Position numbers and translations under genes: made by a program. Positions 1 to 6,318 of a stretch of 10,429 nt of DNA are shown in pieces; within the stretch, counting starts at the first letter, position 1; each line of letters starts with the position of its first letter. Origin of the DNA: Synechococcus sp. HW_metabat.54. Its GTDB lineage: Bacteria > Cyanobacteriota > Cyanobacteriia > PCC-6307 > Cyanobiaceae. The DNA lies in the NCBI GenBank assembly GCA_018623675.1, contig JAAZVJ010000019.1:1-10429 (forward strand), written 5' to 3'. The notes beneath the pieces are model-generated. The model was not told the DNA's origin and made no database searches. It worked only from the letters and a program-made list of their open reading frames with translations.

Positions 1-1
1 A

Positions 2-205
2 GCGGGTTTCGGCCTTTCGAGAGCCAAGGTGGTGCAGCAGATTCGCAATGGCCGGCTGCGACTGAACTGGAAGCCTGTGCGCCAGGCCAGCAAAGATCTC
101 AGCGTCGGAGACCGGCTTCAACTTCAAGATCGAGGAAGTGTCGAGGTCTTGGCCTTGGAACGCACCAAACGGGAGCGTTGGCGGGTGCAAATGGAGCGGC
201 GCTAA
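2..205 (+). CDS. S4 RNA-binding domain protein, photosystem II S4 type (5'-truncated)
   Basis: The open frame enters from the left edge and ends at TAA 203-205, leaving the last 67 residues. It reads as the core and tail of an S4 RNA-binding domain: SRAKVVQQIRNGRL, then LNWKPV, then the turn LSVGDRLQL, ending in a basic stretch (ERTKRERWRVQMERR). The order 'SR-K--I--G-L-LN...GD' is the S4 signature. The way it continues to a basic C terminus fits the YlmH-like family called photosystem II S4 domain protein in cyanobacteria. The family is thought to bind structured RNA; its precise role in cyanobacteria is not settled. The N-terminal part lies outside the window, so full length and start are unknown. 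A possible terminator hairpin follows 11 bases after the stop. The S4 assignment is firm; the subfamily name is recognition from memory. Confidence 0.8.
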   Translation, partial: AGFGLSRAKVVQQIRNGRLRLNWKPVRQASKDLSVGDRLQLQDRGSVEVLALERTKRERWRVQMERR

Positions 206-216
206 AGAGAAACAGA

Positions 217-236
217 CGGCCTTTGGCCCCAGGCCG
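217..236 (+). terminator. Hairpin downstream of the S4 gene, possible terminator
   Basis: Perfect 6-bp GC-rich stem CGGCCT (217-222) / AGGCCG (231-236) with an 8-base loop, 11 bases past the stop of the S4-domain gene. A T-rich stretch (TTCTTTT, 246-252) follows about 10 bases later rather than directly. It is therefore a weak intrinsic terminator at best. It may separate the S4 gene from the tRNA. Confidence 0.4.
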
Positions 237-298
237 ACTGCTACATTCTTTTGCGCACCAGAGGGTGCAATCCGCGTTCACATTTCAGTGAATGTTGC

Positions 299-370
299 GG
301 GCGATTAGCTCAGGGGTAGAGCACTACATTGACATTGTAGGAGTCACTGGTTCAAATCCAGTATCGCCCA
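299..370 (+). tRNA. tRNA-Val (anticodon GAC)
   Basis: A full 72-base cloverleaf can be drawn. The acceptor stem is GGGCGAT (299-305) with ATCGCCC (363-369), and the discriminator A is at 370. The D arm is GCTC (308-311) / GAGC (319-322) around AGGGGTA. The anticodon arm is CTACA (324-328) / TGTAG (336-340) with loop TTGACAT, giving anticodon GAC at 331-333, which reads the valine codon GUC and by wobble GUU. The T arm is ACTGG (346-350) / CCAGT (358-362) with loop TTCAAAT. No 3' CCA is encoded (TTC follows), so CCA must be added after transcription. The gene sits 26 bases before the murD start on the same strand. An apparent reading frame running through it into murD is not a real N terminus. 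Confidence 0.97.
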
Positions 371-396
371 TTCTCCCTGCGGGGGAAGGAGTTTCA

Positions 397-1764
397 ATGA
401 CAGCAAGCGTTGTTGTCGGACTAGGACGTTCTGGTCTGGGAGCTGCCCGTCTACTCCATGCCCAGGGACATCAGGTCACCGTTCTGGAGTCCAAAAAGGA
501 CATCAGCCGGCAAGCCGAATCCCTGCAGCAGCTGGGCATTGATGTCCGCCTGGGGACGCCTTTAGAGCCTGATCCCTTCCTGGCCTGGGAGGGTCCCCTT
601 GATCAGGTGGTGATCAGCCCTGGGATTGCCTGGGATCACCCCACCCTGGTCAGGCTGCGTCAGCAGGGCGTGCCTGTTTGCGGTGAAATGGCCGTGGCCT
701 GGAGTGCTCTGGCGCATCACCCCTGGATTGGGATTACGGGCACCAACGGCAAAACAACGGTGACCCACCTGCTTCAGCACGTGTTGACCCAGGCCGGATT
801 GCAGGCCCCCATGGCAGGAAATGTGGGCCATTCCGCAGCCGAGCTCGCCCTTCAGTGCCGCTCATCAACCCAGAAACCCGACTGGGTCGTCATGGAGATG
901 AGCAGTTACCAAATTGAGGCCGCTGAACGGGTGGCTCCCGCCATCGGAATCTGGACCACCCTCACGCCCGATCACCTGGAACGACACGGCAGCCTTGAGG
1001 CTTACCGGGCCATCAAACGCGGCCTGCTGACACGTTCGCGCCATCCAATCCTGAATGCCGATGATCCGGATTTGCGCGAACACCAACAGGATTGGGGCCC
1101 AGCCACCTGGGTAAGCACCAGTGCCACACCCCCGATCCCCTGCCAACTCTGGATTGATGAACAGCACTGGGTGCGCACGAACGATGGCCCCCTGTTCCCC
1201 GCAGATGTGCTGGCTCTCCCCGGCAACCACAACCAACAGAACATGTTGATGGTCACGGCTGCGGCCCTGCAGGCAGGGTTGCCAGCCGAAGCCATCGAAG
1301 CCGGCCTGAAAAGTTTTCCGGGTGTTCCTCACCGACTCGAACCCCTGGGGCAGCTTCAAGGCTTGGAGGTCTTCAACGACAGCAAGGCCACCAACTACGA
1401 CGCTGCCGCCGTGGGCCTTCGTGCCGTCCCAGGCCCTGCATTGGTGCTCGCCGGGGGCCAAACCAAACAAGGCGACGCCGGTGAGTGGCTTGCACTACTT
1501 GAGCAGCGCGCCTGCGCCGTGGTGTTGTTTGGCGCTGGAGCTTTCGAACTCAAGGCACTGATCGAGGCTTCAAGCTTCGACGGAGAGCTCTGGATCGAAG
1601 ACGACCTCGCCGCCGCCCTGAGCCGAGCCATGGATTGCAAGACCGCACGATCAGCAAGCACACTGCTGCTCTCACCAGCCTGTGCCAGTTTTGATCAATA
1701 CTCGGATTTTGAAGCCCGCGGCGAACACTTCAGAACCCTGATCAAGAATGCCCAAGCCGCTTAA
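397..1764 (+). CDS. murD: UDP-N-acetylmuramoyl-L-alanine--D-glutamate ligase (MurD)
   Basis: Cytoplasmic Mur ligase that adds D-glutamate to UDP-MurNAc-L-Ala using ATP, in peptidoglycan precursor synthesis. The product is 455 aa, normal for MurD. The N-terminal Rossmann-like UDP-binding domain opens with VVVGLGRSGLGAARLL (5-20). The central ATPase domain has the P-loop ITGTNGKTT (113-121), the MEMSSYQIE segment (166-174) and PDHLERHGS (191-199), and LPGNHNQQN (274-282) follows. GVPHRLE (309-315) leads into the C-terminal domain, with NDSKATN (328-334), LAGGQTKQGD (351-360) and SPACASFDQY (426-435). All the usual catalytic motifs are present. ATG 397 is chosen because AAGGAG (386-391) precedes it at good spacing and the Rossmann strand begins directly after it. 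The in-frame upstream extension to 292 would read through the tRNA. There is no mur partner in the window; the upstream neighbour is tRNA-Val. Confidence 0.97.
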   Translation: MTASVVVGLGRSGLGAARLLHAQGHQVTVLESKKDISRQAESLQQLGIDVRLGTPLEPDPFLAWEGPLDQVVISPGIAWDHPTLVRLRQQGVPVCGEMAVAWSALAHHPWIGITGTNGKTTVTHLLQHVLTQAGLQAPMAGNVGHSAAELALQCRSSTQKPDWVVMEMSSYQIEAAERVAPAIGIWTTLTPDHLERHGSLEAYRAIKRGLLTRSRHPILNADDPDLREHQQDWGPATWVSTSATPPIPCQLWIDEQHWVRTNDGPLFPADVLALPGNHNQQNMLMVTAAALQAGLPAEAIEAGLKSFPGVPHRLEPLGQLQGLEVFNDSKATNYDAAAVGLRAVPGPALVLAGGQTKQGDAGEWLALLEQRACAVVLFGAGAFELKALIEASSFDGELWIEDDLAAALSRAMDCKTARSASTLLLSPACASFDQYSDFEARGEHFRTLIKNAQAA

Positions 1765-1846
1765 TCACCACGGTGGGGTCAGCGCAAGAGCAGGCAAAAA
1801 ACGAAGTTAAAGTTGTTCAGATCGATTTAGAGAACAGCATTCGAGG

Positions 1847-2317
1847 ATGAGTTCCCCCAACTACTGGCTGATGAAAAGCGAGCCTGATGTGTATGGGATT
1901 CACCATCTCAAGGAGGAAGAAACCACGTTGTGGGATGGAATTCGTAACTACCAGGCCCGCAATTTCATGCGCTCTATGGCCGTTGGAGACAAAGCGTTTT
2001 TCTACCACTCAAATTGCAAGCCCCCTGGAATTGTGGGCCTGATGGAAGTGATTGAGCTTGGGGTGATCGACCCCACCCAATTCGATCCAACGTCGAAATA
2101 TCACGATCCGGCATCAAAGCCGGATTCACCCCGTTGGGACTGTGTGCGTCTTCGCTACTGCGGCGAATTCGCCACCATGCTGAGCCTTGATGCCCTGAAA
2201 GAGACTTACACCGCCGAGCAACTCACCGTGGTGCGAAGGGGCAACCGTCTTTCCATCCTCCCTGTCGACGCTGAGATCGCCAGCGACTTGCTCGAACAGC
2301 TCGGCCCTCTCCAGTGA
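1847..2317 (+). CDS. EVE domain-containing protein (THYN1-like)
   Basis: A 156-residue protein consisting of one EVE domain, a PUA-related fold. Members are thought to recognise modified bases in DNA or RNA. Visible signature blocks are NYWLMKSEP (5-13) at the start, LWDGIRNYQARNFMRSM (28-44), GDKAFFYHSNCKPPGIVG (47-64), the YHDPASKPDSPRW segment (85-97) that follows the core, and a C-terminal NRLSILPV (133-140). The length is typical of stand-alone bacterial EVE proteins. ATG 1847 is required to include the N-terminal YWLMKSEP strand. Its only Shine-Dalgarno-like bases (GAGG, 1843-1846) abut the ATG with no spacer, so initiation may be weak or SD-independent. The next gene starts 13 bases after the stop, so the two probably share a transcript. 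No restriction or defence genes adjoin it, so a housekeeping RNA-related role seems likelier than defence. That last point is inference. Confidence 0.93.
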   Translation: MSSPNYWLMKSEPDVYGIHHLKEEETTLWDGIRNYQARNFMRSMAVGDKAFFYHSNCKPPGIVGLMEVIELGVIDPTQFDPTSKYHDPASKPDSPRWDCVRLRYCGEFATMLSLDALKETYTAEQLTVVRRGNRLSILPVDAEIASDLLEQLGPLQ

Positions 2318-2330
2318 GGCTAGGGGCGTC

Positions 2331-3047
2331 ATGACGCGGGAGCGGCTTCCCATCAGCACCGTCCTGCCAAGAGCCTGGATCGGCTTTCGCAACGCCCCCT
2401 GGCGACTGATCAGCCTGGCTGCACTCAGCCTGAGCACGGCTGCAGGCCTCGGCACCCTTGCCCACGAGCTGGAGAAAACCGGCGCTTCCTGGAGCCTGCA
2501 CGCCAGCCACTTGGCCTGGGCGCTGTCGTTGTTCGTGCCGCTTGCGCCCTTGGTCGGCCTGCTCCAGCAGGCCGACACCCTGCTGCCAGGCAGCGGGCAA
2601 AACCTTCAGGGAGTCGCATCCAAGCGCCATCAACTGACTTGGTTGTTGCGCCAATCACTCACCCTCATCGTGATTGAGGGGCTGATTTTGATGGGCAGCG
2701 TGAGCCTGATTCGCACCATCACCAACGCCTTGATCATTCATAGCGGAGTGCTGGCAGCAGGCTTCTGTGGGGCAGCACTGCTCGGCCTGGGAGCCTGGAC
2801 CCTGGGCCAATGCCTTGCCTTGCCCCTACTCATCCATCACCACTACCGGCCCCTAGAGGCCATGGAGCACAGCCGCAGGCTGGTGCAACACAATCGCCTC
2901 AAAGCTTTGGCCCTACTGGGGCTTCTTGTCGGCATCAACATGCTGGGACTGATGGGCGCTTGCCTCGGGCTTCTGCTCACACTTCCCTTCAGCGCTTTGG
3001 TGCTGATGGCCGGCTGCAGAACTCAAACGCCCTGGAGCAACGACTGA
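2331..3047 (+). CDS. Polytopic membrane protein of unknown function
   Basis: A 238-residue hydrophobic protein. Likely membrane segments lie near residues 26-44, 60-79, 106-126, 138-168 (long, perhaps with a kink) and 191-226 (probably two helices), so five or six spans. The opening AWIGFRNAPWRLI (15-27), the amphipathic stretch PLEAMEHSRRLVQHNRLKAL (174-193) and the closing Gly/Leu-rich hairpin ending in a charged tail resemble bacterial DUF975/YciC-type integral membrane families. I cannot assign it to one. ATG 2331 has AGGGG (2322-2326) upstream, 4 bases away. It follows the EVE gene by 13 bases and is probably co-transcribed. Its last 25 bases overlap the 3' end of the minus-strand DUF2811 gene. 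No catalytic motif is visible. Confidence 0.75.
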   Translation: MTRERLPISTVLPRAWIGFRNAPWRLISLAALSLSTAAGLGTLAHELEKTGASWSLHASHLAWALSLFVPLAPLVGLLQQADTLLPGSGQNLQGVASKRHQLTWLLRQSLTLIVIEGLILMGSVSLIRTITNALIIHSGVLAAGFCGAALLGLGAWTLGQCLALPLLIHHHYRPLEAMEHSRRLVQHNRLKALALLGLLVGINMLGLMGACLGLLLTLPFSALVLMAGCRTQTPWSND

Positions 3048-3322
3048 CGGCTGAACATATTGCCGACATACAGACGGGTGATCTCCCGGGACTCAACGCC
3101 GTTCTGCACCAGGAAACCCGCTAAAGCGGCTTGAATCAAGCGGTACTGATCCCAGTTGGGATAGCGCTCGATAAAGCTGGTCATGGCCTGCTGAATCGGC
3201 TCAGGCAGCTCGGCGTGGAAGCTCACCACGCCGTCTGCGGCACCCCCTTGAACAGGCTCAACATCCAGCTGGGTTTCGAGAAGGGCTGTTTGAACCGAAT
3301 CCAACGCCTGCACGTCTTGCAT
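3023..3322 (-). CDS. DUF2811 family protein
   Basis: A small soluble protein. From ATG 3322 it has 99 residues. The conserved block lies at about residues 33-92: VSFHAELPEPIQQAM, then IERYPNWDQYRLIQAALAGF, then LVQNG and ITRLYVGNMF. This pattern (FHAE-P, P-WDQ-R, AL--FL-QNG, R-Y---F) is that of the cyanobacterial DUF2811 family, whose function I do not know. The 30 residues before the core are not family-like, so the true start may be a GTG near 3229. A GTG at 3334, just inside the frame, is also possible. The TGA lies at 3025-3023, inside the tail of the convergent membrane-protein gene, a 25-bp overlap. The 300-base region upstream holds DnaA-box-like sequences and presumably the promoter. 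Confidence 0.85.
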   Translation of the reverse strand: MQDVQALDSVQTALLETQLDVEPVQGGAADGVVSFHAELPEPIQQAMTSFIERYPNWDQYRLIQAALAGFLVQNGVESREITRLYVGNMFSRQSLLQGV

Positions 3323-3347
3323 TCCAAAGCCCACGAACGCTAATCAG

Positions 3348-3356
3348 TTCTCCACA
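3348..3356 (+). promoter_or_regulatory. DnaA-box-like near match
   Basis: TTCTCCACA differs by one base from the cyanobacterial DnaA-box form TTTTCCACA. It lies 26 bases upstream of the chosen DUF2811 start and 160 bases from the two perfect boxes. Alone it would mean little. Confidence 0.35.
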
Positions 3357-3516
3357 TCCGTCAGCCACCGTCAAGGCAACCGTCATCGAGCGATCCCATC
3401 CGCTCTCCGAATGAGACTCCAGGCCTGGAGCCCTTCTGGGACAAGCGATGCAGAAAACGGGTTGAAACCCAAATCAGCAACTGTGTCCGTCAAGACCATG
3501 AACGCCACAGGCCGAC

Positions 3517-3525
3517 TTTTCCACA
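3517..3525 (+). promoter_or_regulatory. DnaA box (TTTTCCACA)
   Basis: Exact match to the DnaA-box form described for Synechococcus. With its inverted partner at 3561-3569 it forms a 10-bp inverted repeat TTTTCCACAG (3517-3526) / CTGTGGAAAA (3560-3569). The box is clear in the sequence; DnaA binding is inference. Confidence 0.6.
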
Positions 3526-3560
3526 GCGACAGCCACCACGATGCTTTCGAGCACCTGGCC

Positions 3561-3569
3561 TGTGGAAAA
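3561..3569 (-). promoter_or_regulatory. DnaA box (TTTTCCACA on the minus strand)
   Basis: Reads TGTGGAAAA on the plus strand, a perfect inverted copy of the box at 3517-3525, with 35 bases between them. It overlaps a second 9-bp inverted repeat CCACAGGCC (3505-3513) / GGCCTGTGG (3557-3565), so the pair could also extrude as a stem-loop. Confidence 0.6.
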
Positions 3570-3591
3570 ACTGTGCAAGGCCTGCGGGGAA

Positions 3592-3621
3592 CCCGGGAAA
3601 AATCAAAGAAATCAATTTCGA
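3592..3621 (-). terminator. Weak AT-rich hairpin with T tract after the DUF1818 operon
   Basis: On the minus strand, directly after the DUF1818 TAA, the sequence reads GAAAT-TG-ATTTC (palindrome at 3608-3619), then TTTGATTTTT. The T-rich tail suits an intrinsic terminator, but the stem is short and AT-rich, so termination would be inefficient. The same bases could equally be an easily melted patch beside the DnaA boxes. Confidence 0.3.
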
Positions 3622-4008
3622 TTAGCCCTGCTTATGAGAGGGGTAATCCCATGCCGTTCTCATGGCAGTCACGAAGGCTGGCGCTGCCGGCGCTGGCCAA
3701 TGAGCCTCCAGACCTCTGGCACCATCGCGACCCTCAAGCACCACCTGCACTCGCCAGAGATCGCGACTCCCTTCCAAGCAGCCCCACCAAGCACCGGACT
3801 CCATCTCCAACTCAATGGACTCCTCTGCCATGAGCTGGGACCGCAGCGCCTGGTGTTGATCGGTAAGCGCCGAGAGCAGGGTGACCAATCCCGCTGCTTC
3901 CATCTCGGTGAGCTCGAAAGCCCAGCCTTCTCCGCCAATCAAAACGGGAAACACTGGACGTGATGCATCTCGGGCCAGACGCCAGCCTGGCCCCTCCTGC
4001 TGAATCAT
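3622..4008 (-). CDS. DUF1818 family protein
   Basis: A 128-residue soluble protein of the cyanobacterial DUF1818 family. The family-like sequence starts at once: [20 protein letters not shown] (6-25), [16 protein letters not shown] (26-41), [13 protein letters not shown] (58-70), then [16 protein letters not shown] (78-93) and a [10 protein letters not shown] segment (99-108). The function is unknown, and no catalytic motif, signal peptide or membrane segment is visible. The ATG at 4008-4006 overlaps the rpoZ stop as ATGA (4008-4005), so translation is very likely coupled to rpoZ. That placement suggests, without proving, a role linked to RNA polymerase or at least co-expression with it. The frame ends with TAA at 3624-3622, followed by a weak T-rich hairpin. 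Confidence 0.88.
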   Translation of the reverse strand: MIQQEGPGWRLARDASRPVFPVLIGGEGWAFELTEMEAAGLVTLLSALTDQHQALRSQLMAEESIELEMESGAWWGCLEGSRDLWRVQVVLEGRDGARGLEAHWPAPAAPAFVTAMRTAWDYPSHKQG

Positions 4009-4232
4009 CCAGGGAGCAGATCAGGCTGATCCTGCTCATCGCTCAATTCCACGATGGCGCGCTGCACAGGCTTCACGCTCGACTCCTCCAAGAGCCCATC
4101 GAAATCGTCAAAACGACGCTGTTTGGCACGAAACGCAATCCGCACGGTGGTGAGATAACGGTTGCTCGACTGGCGAATCAGACTTTCACCTCGCTTGGCC
4201 AGGTCTTGGGAATCCACACCAGCGCTAATCAC
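4005..4232 (-). CDS. rpoZ: DNA-directed RNA polymerase omega subunit (RpoZ)
   Basis: Small omega subunit that helps assemble and stabilise RNA polymerase by holding the beta' chain. The 75-residue product matches the cyanobacterial form: [20 protein letters not shown] (12-31), [14 protein letters not shown] (32-45), and [18 protein letters not shown] (53-70). The run from SSNRY through RAK-RR to the KP-RAI-E-S acidic tail is the family signature. The start is GTG 4232. No other initiation codon lies between it and the upstream in-frame stop at 4253-4251, and a GGA lies 5 bases ahead. An ATG at 4246 in another frame ends after a few codons. The gene follows a 94-aa gene by 26 bases and overlaps DUF1818 by 4 bases, forming a three-gene operon. 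Confidence 0.93.
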   Translation of the reverse strand: MISAGVDSQDLAKRGESLIRQSSNRYLTTVRIAFRAKQRRFDDFDGLLEESSVKPVQRAIVELSDEQDQPDLLPG

Positions 4233-4258
4233 GTTATTCCGAGCATGAATTCACCATC

Positions 4259-4543
4259 CTAAGTGAGGAGGTCACTTGGGAAAGGAACATGCATTGGATA
4301 CGTGCGCTGAAGGCTTCCAGGAACCCGCAACACAATCTGTCGTCCGAGTCCCATGGCGGCCAAGGGGCGGCGCAAGAGCGTCAATAAACCACTGACCTCC
4401 TCAAGGTGGCGGGCATCCACGCACTCCACGCGGATACTTCCCCAGCTGCGTGACATGCGGCAATCCCGCAAGGGCTCCAATTGAGCCTCCAGTTCGGGCT
4501 CCTCTCGATAAAAGGACCACACCAACAGCTGCAAGCGATCCAT
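4259..4543 (-). CDS. Conserved-looking hypothetical protein upstream of rpoZ
   Basis: A 94-residue protein that I do not recognise. From ATG 4543 it begins MDRLQLLVWSFYREEPELEA, with a beta-like start, then a helix rich in Glu and Leu, then SWGSIRVECVD (33-43), a Leu-rich helix VSGLLTLLRRPLAAMGLGRQ (50-69), IVLRVPGS (70-77), and a proline-rich end. The alternating beta/helix pattern suggests a small alpha/beta fold. No cysteine cluster, signal peptide or membrane span is visible. ATG 4543 is preferred over the longer frame to 4615 because the extra residues are Arg-rich and would overlap the divergent Hsp70 gene; a GGGG lies about 8 bases ahead. It is the first gene of the rpoZ operon, 26 bases from rpoZ. 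The 39-base gap to the Hsp70 start means its promoter probably lies inside that gene. Confidence 0.7.
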   Translation of the reverse strand: MDRLQLLVWSFYREEPELEAQLEPLRDCRMSRSWGSIRVECVDARHLEEVSGLLTLLRRPLAAMGLGRQIVLRVPGSLQRTYPMHVPFPSDLLT

Positions 4544-4582
4544 CGCGATACCCCGTAACCTTCTCCTCTCTCCAACCTGCCC

Positions 4583-6211
4583 ATGGCGTTGGACCAGTCC
4601 CCGACGGGCGAACAAAACCTTCAGCTTTCAGCAACAGCTGGCACTCTCGCCATCGATTTGGGGAGCACAACCACTGTGGTGGCCTTCCAGGCCAAGGATC
4701 AACCACAACCCGAATTATTGATTCTCGAAGCCATCAGCCACAAGCCAGGCCAGGTGCCGAGCCTGCTATGGAGTCATGGCCTCGCTGACCCCAGCCCGCT
4801 GGTGGGGCGACAGGTGCTTGACGCGGGTCTTGCCGATCGTGAATCACCCCAGTTGCTACGCGATTTCAAACGCAGCATTGGCGCTCCAGACTCCGCGAGG
4901 GAACGAGCCACAAACCTGACAGCCGAACAGGCCGCCGAAGCCCTATTGCACCAGATCTGGAGGCGACTCCCAAGCCATCTCGAGGTCCAACGCCTCGTGC
5001 TGACCGCCCCCGTGGAGCACTACCGCGGGTATCGCCAGTGGTTGCTGCAGGCCAGCGAGACCCTGCCCGTCGAGGAGGTGGCACTGGTGGATGAACCCAC
5101 TGCGGCAGCCCTTGGAGCGGGTGTCGCTCCCGGGGCACGGCTGCTGGTGATCGACATCGGTGGCAGCACCATCGACCTCTCACTGGTGGCCCTGGAAGGC
5201 GGTGAAGGGCGGGCAGCCCCCCTGGCCCAATTGCTGCGCTTCGGGGGGCGCAGCCTGCAGAACAGTCGTCAGACCCTTCGCTGCGCGAAAGTTTTGGGTA
5301 AAGCCGGCCTGCCGTTGGGCGGCCGCGATCTGGATCGCTGGATCGTGGAGCATCTCCACCCATCTCAAGGAGAGAGCGGCAGCGTTCCGACCACCGCGGC
5401 CCTGAATGCAGCGGAGCGCCTGAAGTGTCGCCTGAGTGATCCAGGCTTGGATCAACACACCACAGTCACGGAGCTCGCCACTACTGAAGAAGGCTCCCAA
5501 CTGGAACTCAAGCTGAGCCGCAACCAACTCGACGCACTACTGGAACAACGAGGGTTCCTTCAGGTGCTCGACGACCTACTCGAGACCACGCTCGCGGGAG
5601 CGCGCCAATACAACTGCCAACTCGATGATCTCGAGGGGGTGTTGGCGGTGGGAGGTGGAGCCCAATTACCTCTGCTGCAGCAGTGGCTGGGCCAACGCTT
5701 GGCCACCGTGCCACTCCTGAGCGCACCACCGATCGAAGCCGTCGCCTCAGGAGCCCTGAGCCTCACCCCAGGCGTGCGGGTCCGTGATGTGCTGCAGAGG
5801 GGGGTTTCCTTGCGCTGCTGGGACCGTCGTTCAGGCACTCATCATTGGCACCCTCTTTTTGTGCCTGGTCAGACCTGGCCCACTGAGACTCCGTTTGTGC
5901 TTGTTCTTGCCTGCGGTGACACCGAACAGCAAGCGATCGAACTGGTCCTCGGGGAACCGGAGAACCAAGCCCGGCATGACGTGGTGTTCATCAATGGCTT
6001 GCCCACTCTCCGAGGCAGCAGTGGGACTCCCCGTGTCCAGACCTGGGAGGCCCGCGCGGCCAACCTGCCCCTCAACCCACCAGGCAATCCCGGCGAAGAC
6101 TGTTTAAGACTGAAGTTTCGCCTCAACGAACAGGCGCAACTCATCGTTGAAGGAGAAGATCTGCGCACGGGTGAATCACTCCCGCAACAGATGCTGGGCC
6201 CCGTGCGATAG
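4583..6211 (+). CDS. Hsp70-family (DnaK-like) protein lacking the C-terminal lid
   Basis: A 542-residue Hsp70 relative, about 90-100 residues shorter than DnaK. The ATPase domain is complete. Phosphate 1 is LAIDLGSTTTVVAF (22-35), a DFKRSIG segment (94-100) carries a lysine at the DnaK catalytic position, connect 1 is VALVDEPTAAALGAG (166-180), phosphate 2 is LLVIDIGGSTIDLSLV (187-202), there is GGRDLDRWIVEHL (246-258), and the adenosine motif is GVLAVGGGAQLPLL (352-365). A linker-like VRVRDVLQ (398-405) replaces the DnaK VLLLD-type linker. A substrate-domain beta sandwich follows, ending near KFRLNEQAQLIVEGEDLRTG (511-530), and the helical lid is absent. The phosphate 2 loop has GGS where DnaK has GGG. 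ATG 4583 has no clear ribosome site, but no other start precedes the ATPase core. A peptide-binding or regulatory role is inferred. Its likely partner is the membrane protein gene downstream. Confidence 0.9.
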   Translation: MALDQSPTGEQNLQLSATAGTLAIDLGSTTTVVAFQAKDQPQPELLILEAISHKPGQVPSLLWSHGLADPSPLVGRQVLDAGLADRESPQLLRDFKRSIGAPDSARERATNLTAEQAAEALLHQIWRRLPSHLEVQRLVLTAPVEHYRGYRQWLLQASETLPVEEVALVDEPTAAALGAGVAPGARLLVIDIGGSTIDLSLVALEGGEGRAAPLAQLLRFGGRSLQNSRQTLRCAKVLGKAGLPLGGRDLDRWIVEHLHPSQGESGSVPTTAALNAAERLKCRLSDPGLDQHTTVTELATTEEGSQLELKLSRNQLDALLEQRGFLQVLDDLLETTLAGARQYNCQLDDLEGVLAVGGGAQLPLLQQWLGQRLATVPLLSAPPIEAVASGALSLTPGVRVRDVLQRGVSLRCWDRRSGTHHWHPLFVPGQTWPTETPFVLVLACGDTEQQAIELVLGEPENQARHDVVFINGLPTLRGSSGTPRVQTWEARAANLPLNPPGNPGEDCLRLKFRLNEQAQLIVEGEDLRTGESLPQQMLGPVR

Positions 6212-6251
6212 GGAGCCACCCCCCTCGTTGGGGCAGGGCGGTGAAAGCTCC
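6212..6251 (+). other. Branched hairpin after the Hsp70 gene
   Basis: Nested pairing directly after the stop: GGAGC (6212-6216) with GCTCC (6247-6251), CACC (6217-6220) with GGTG (6240-6243), and CCCC (6221-6224) with GGGG (6230-6233) around loop TCGTT. Six unpaired bases bulge on the right side. No T tract follows, so it is more likely a processing or stability element than an intrinsic terminator. Confidence 0.4.
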
Positions 6252-6255
6252 GTCC

Positions 6256-6283
6256 ACGGCGGCATGAGAAGGGGAGCTGCCGT
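6256..6283 (+). other. Second hairpin in the Hsp70 downstream leader
   Basis: Eight-bp stem ACGGCGGC (6256-6263) / GCTGCCGT (6276-6283) with one G-T pair and a 12-base purine-rich loop. It lies 35 bases upstream of the GTG of the next gene. The loop carries a GAAGGGGA run that could be a masked ribosome site, though it is too far from the GTG to serve it directly. Confidence 0.35.
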
Positions 6284-6318
6284 CCATAGAACTGTGATGA
6301 CGATTCGGGATCCCCCTC

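Larger units (their letters stand above)
3323..3621. other. Gene-free region between DUF2811 and DUF1818 genes
   Basis: About 300 bases without a supportable gene. Frames open here on the plus strand run antisense through the DUF1818 gene and resemble nothing. The stretch holds two perfect TTTTCCACA boxes in opposite orientation, one near match, and an AT-rich patch (3595-3624) next to a GC-rich 4-bp hairpin (CGGG/CCCG around 3585). The promoter of the DUF2811 gene must lie here, but I see no convincing -10/-35 pair. Confidence 0.7.

Noticed and set aside
255..268. GCACC/GGTGC hairpin before the tRNA as a second terminator
   Set aside because: Five-bp stem with no T tract on the correct side; more likely incidental.
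292..396. In-frame N-terminal extension of murD beginning at 292
   Set aside because: It would translate straight through tRNA-Val. MurD's Rossmann strand begins right after ATG 397, which has a good ribosome site.
865..1470. 201-codon minus-strand frame inside murD
   Set aside because: Shadow of a GC-rich gene on the other strand. The product has no recognisable domain, while the plus frame has every MurD motif.
3411..3963. Two overlapping plus-strand frames of 140 codons each
   Set aside because: They run antisense through DUF1818 and the DnaA-box region, with Pro/Ser/His-rich, low-complexity products. The minus strand carries a recognisable family.
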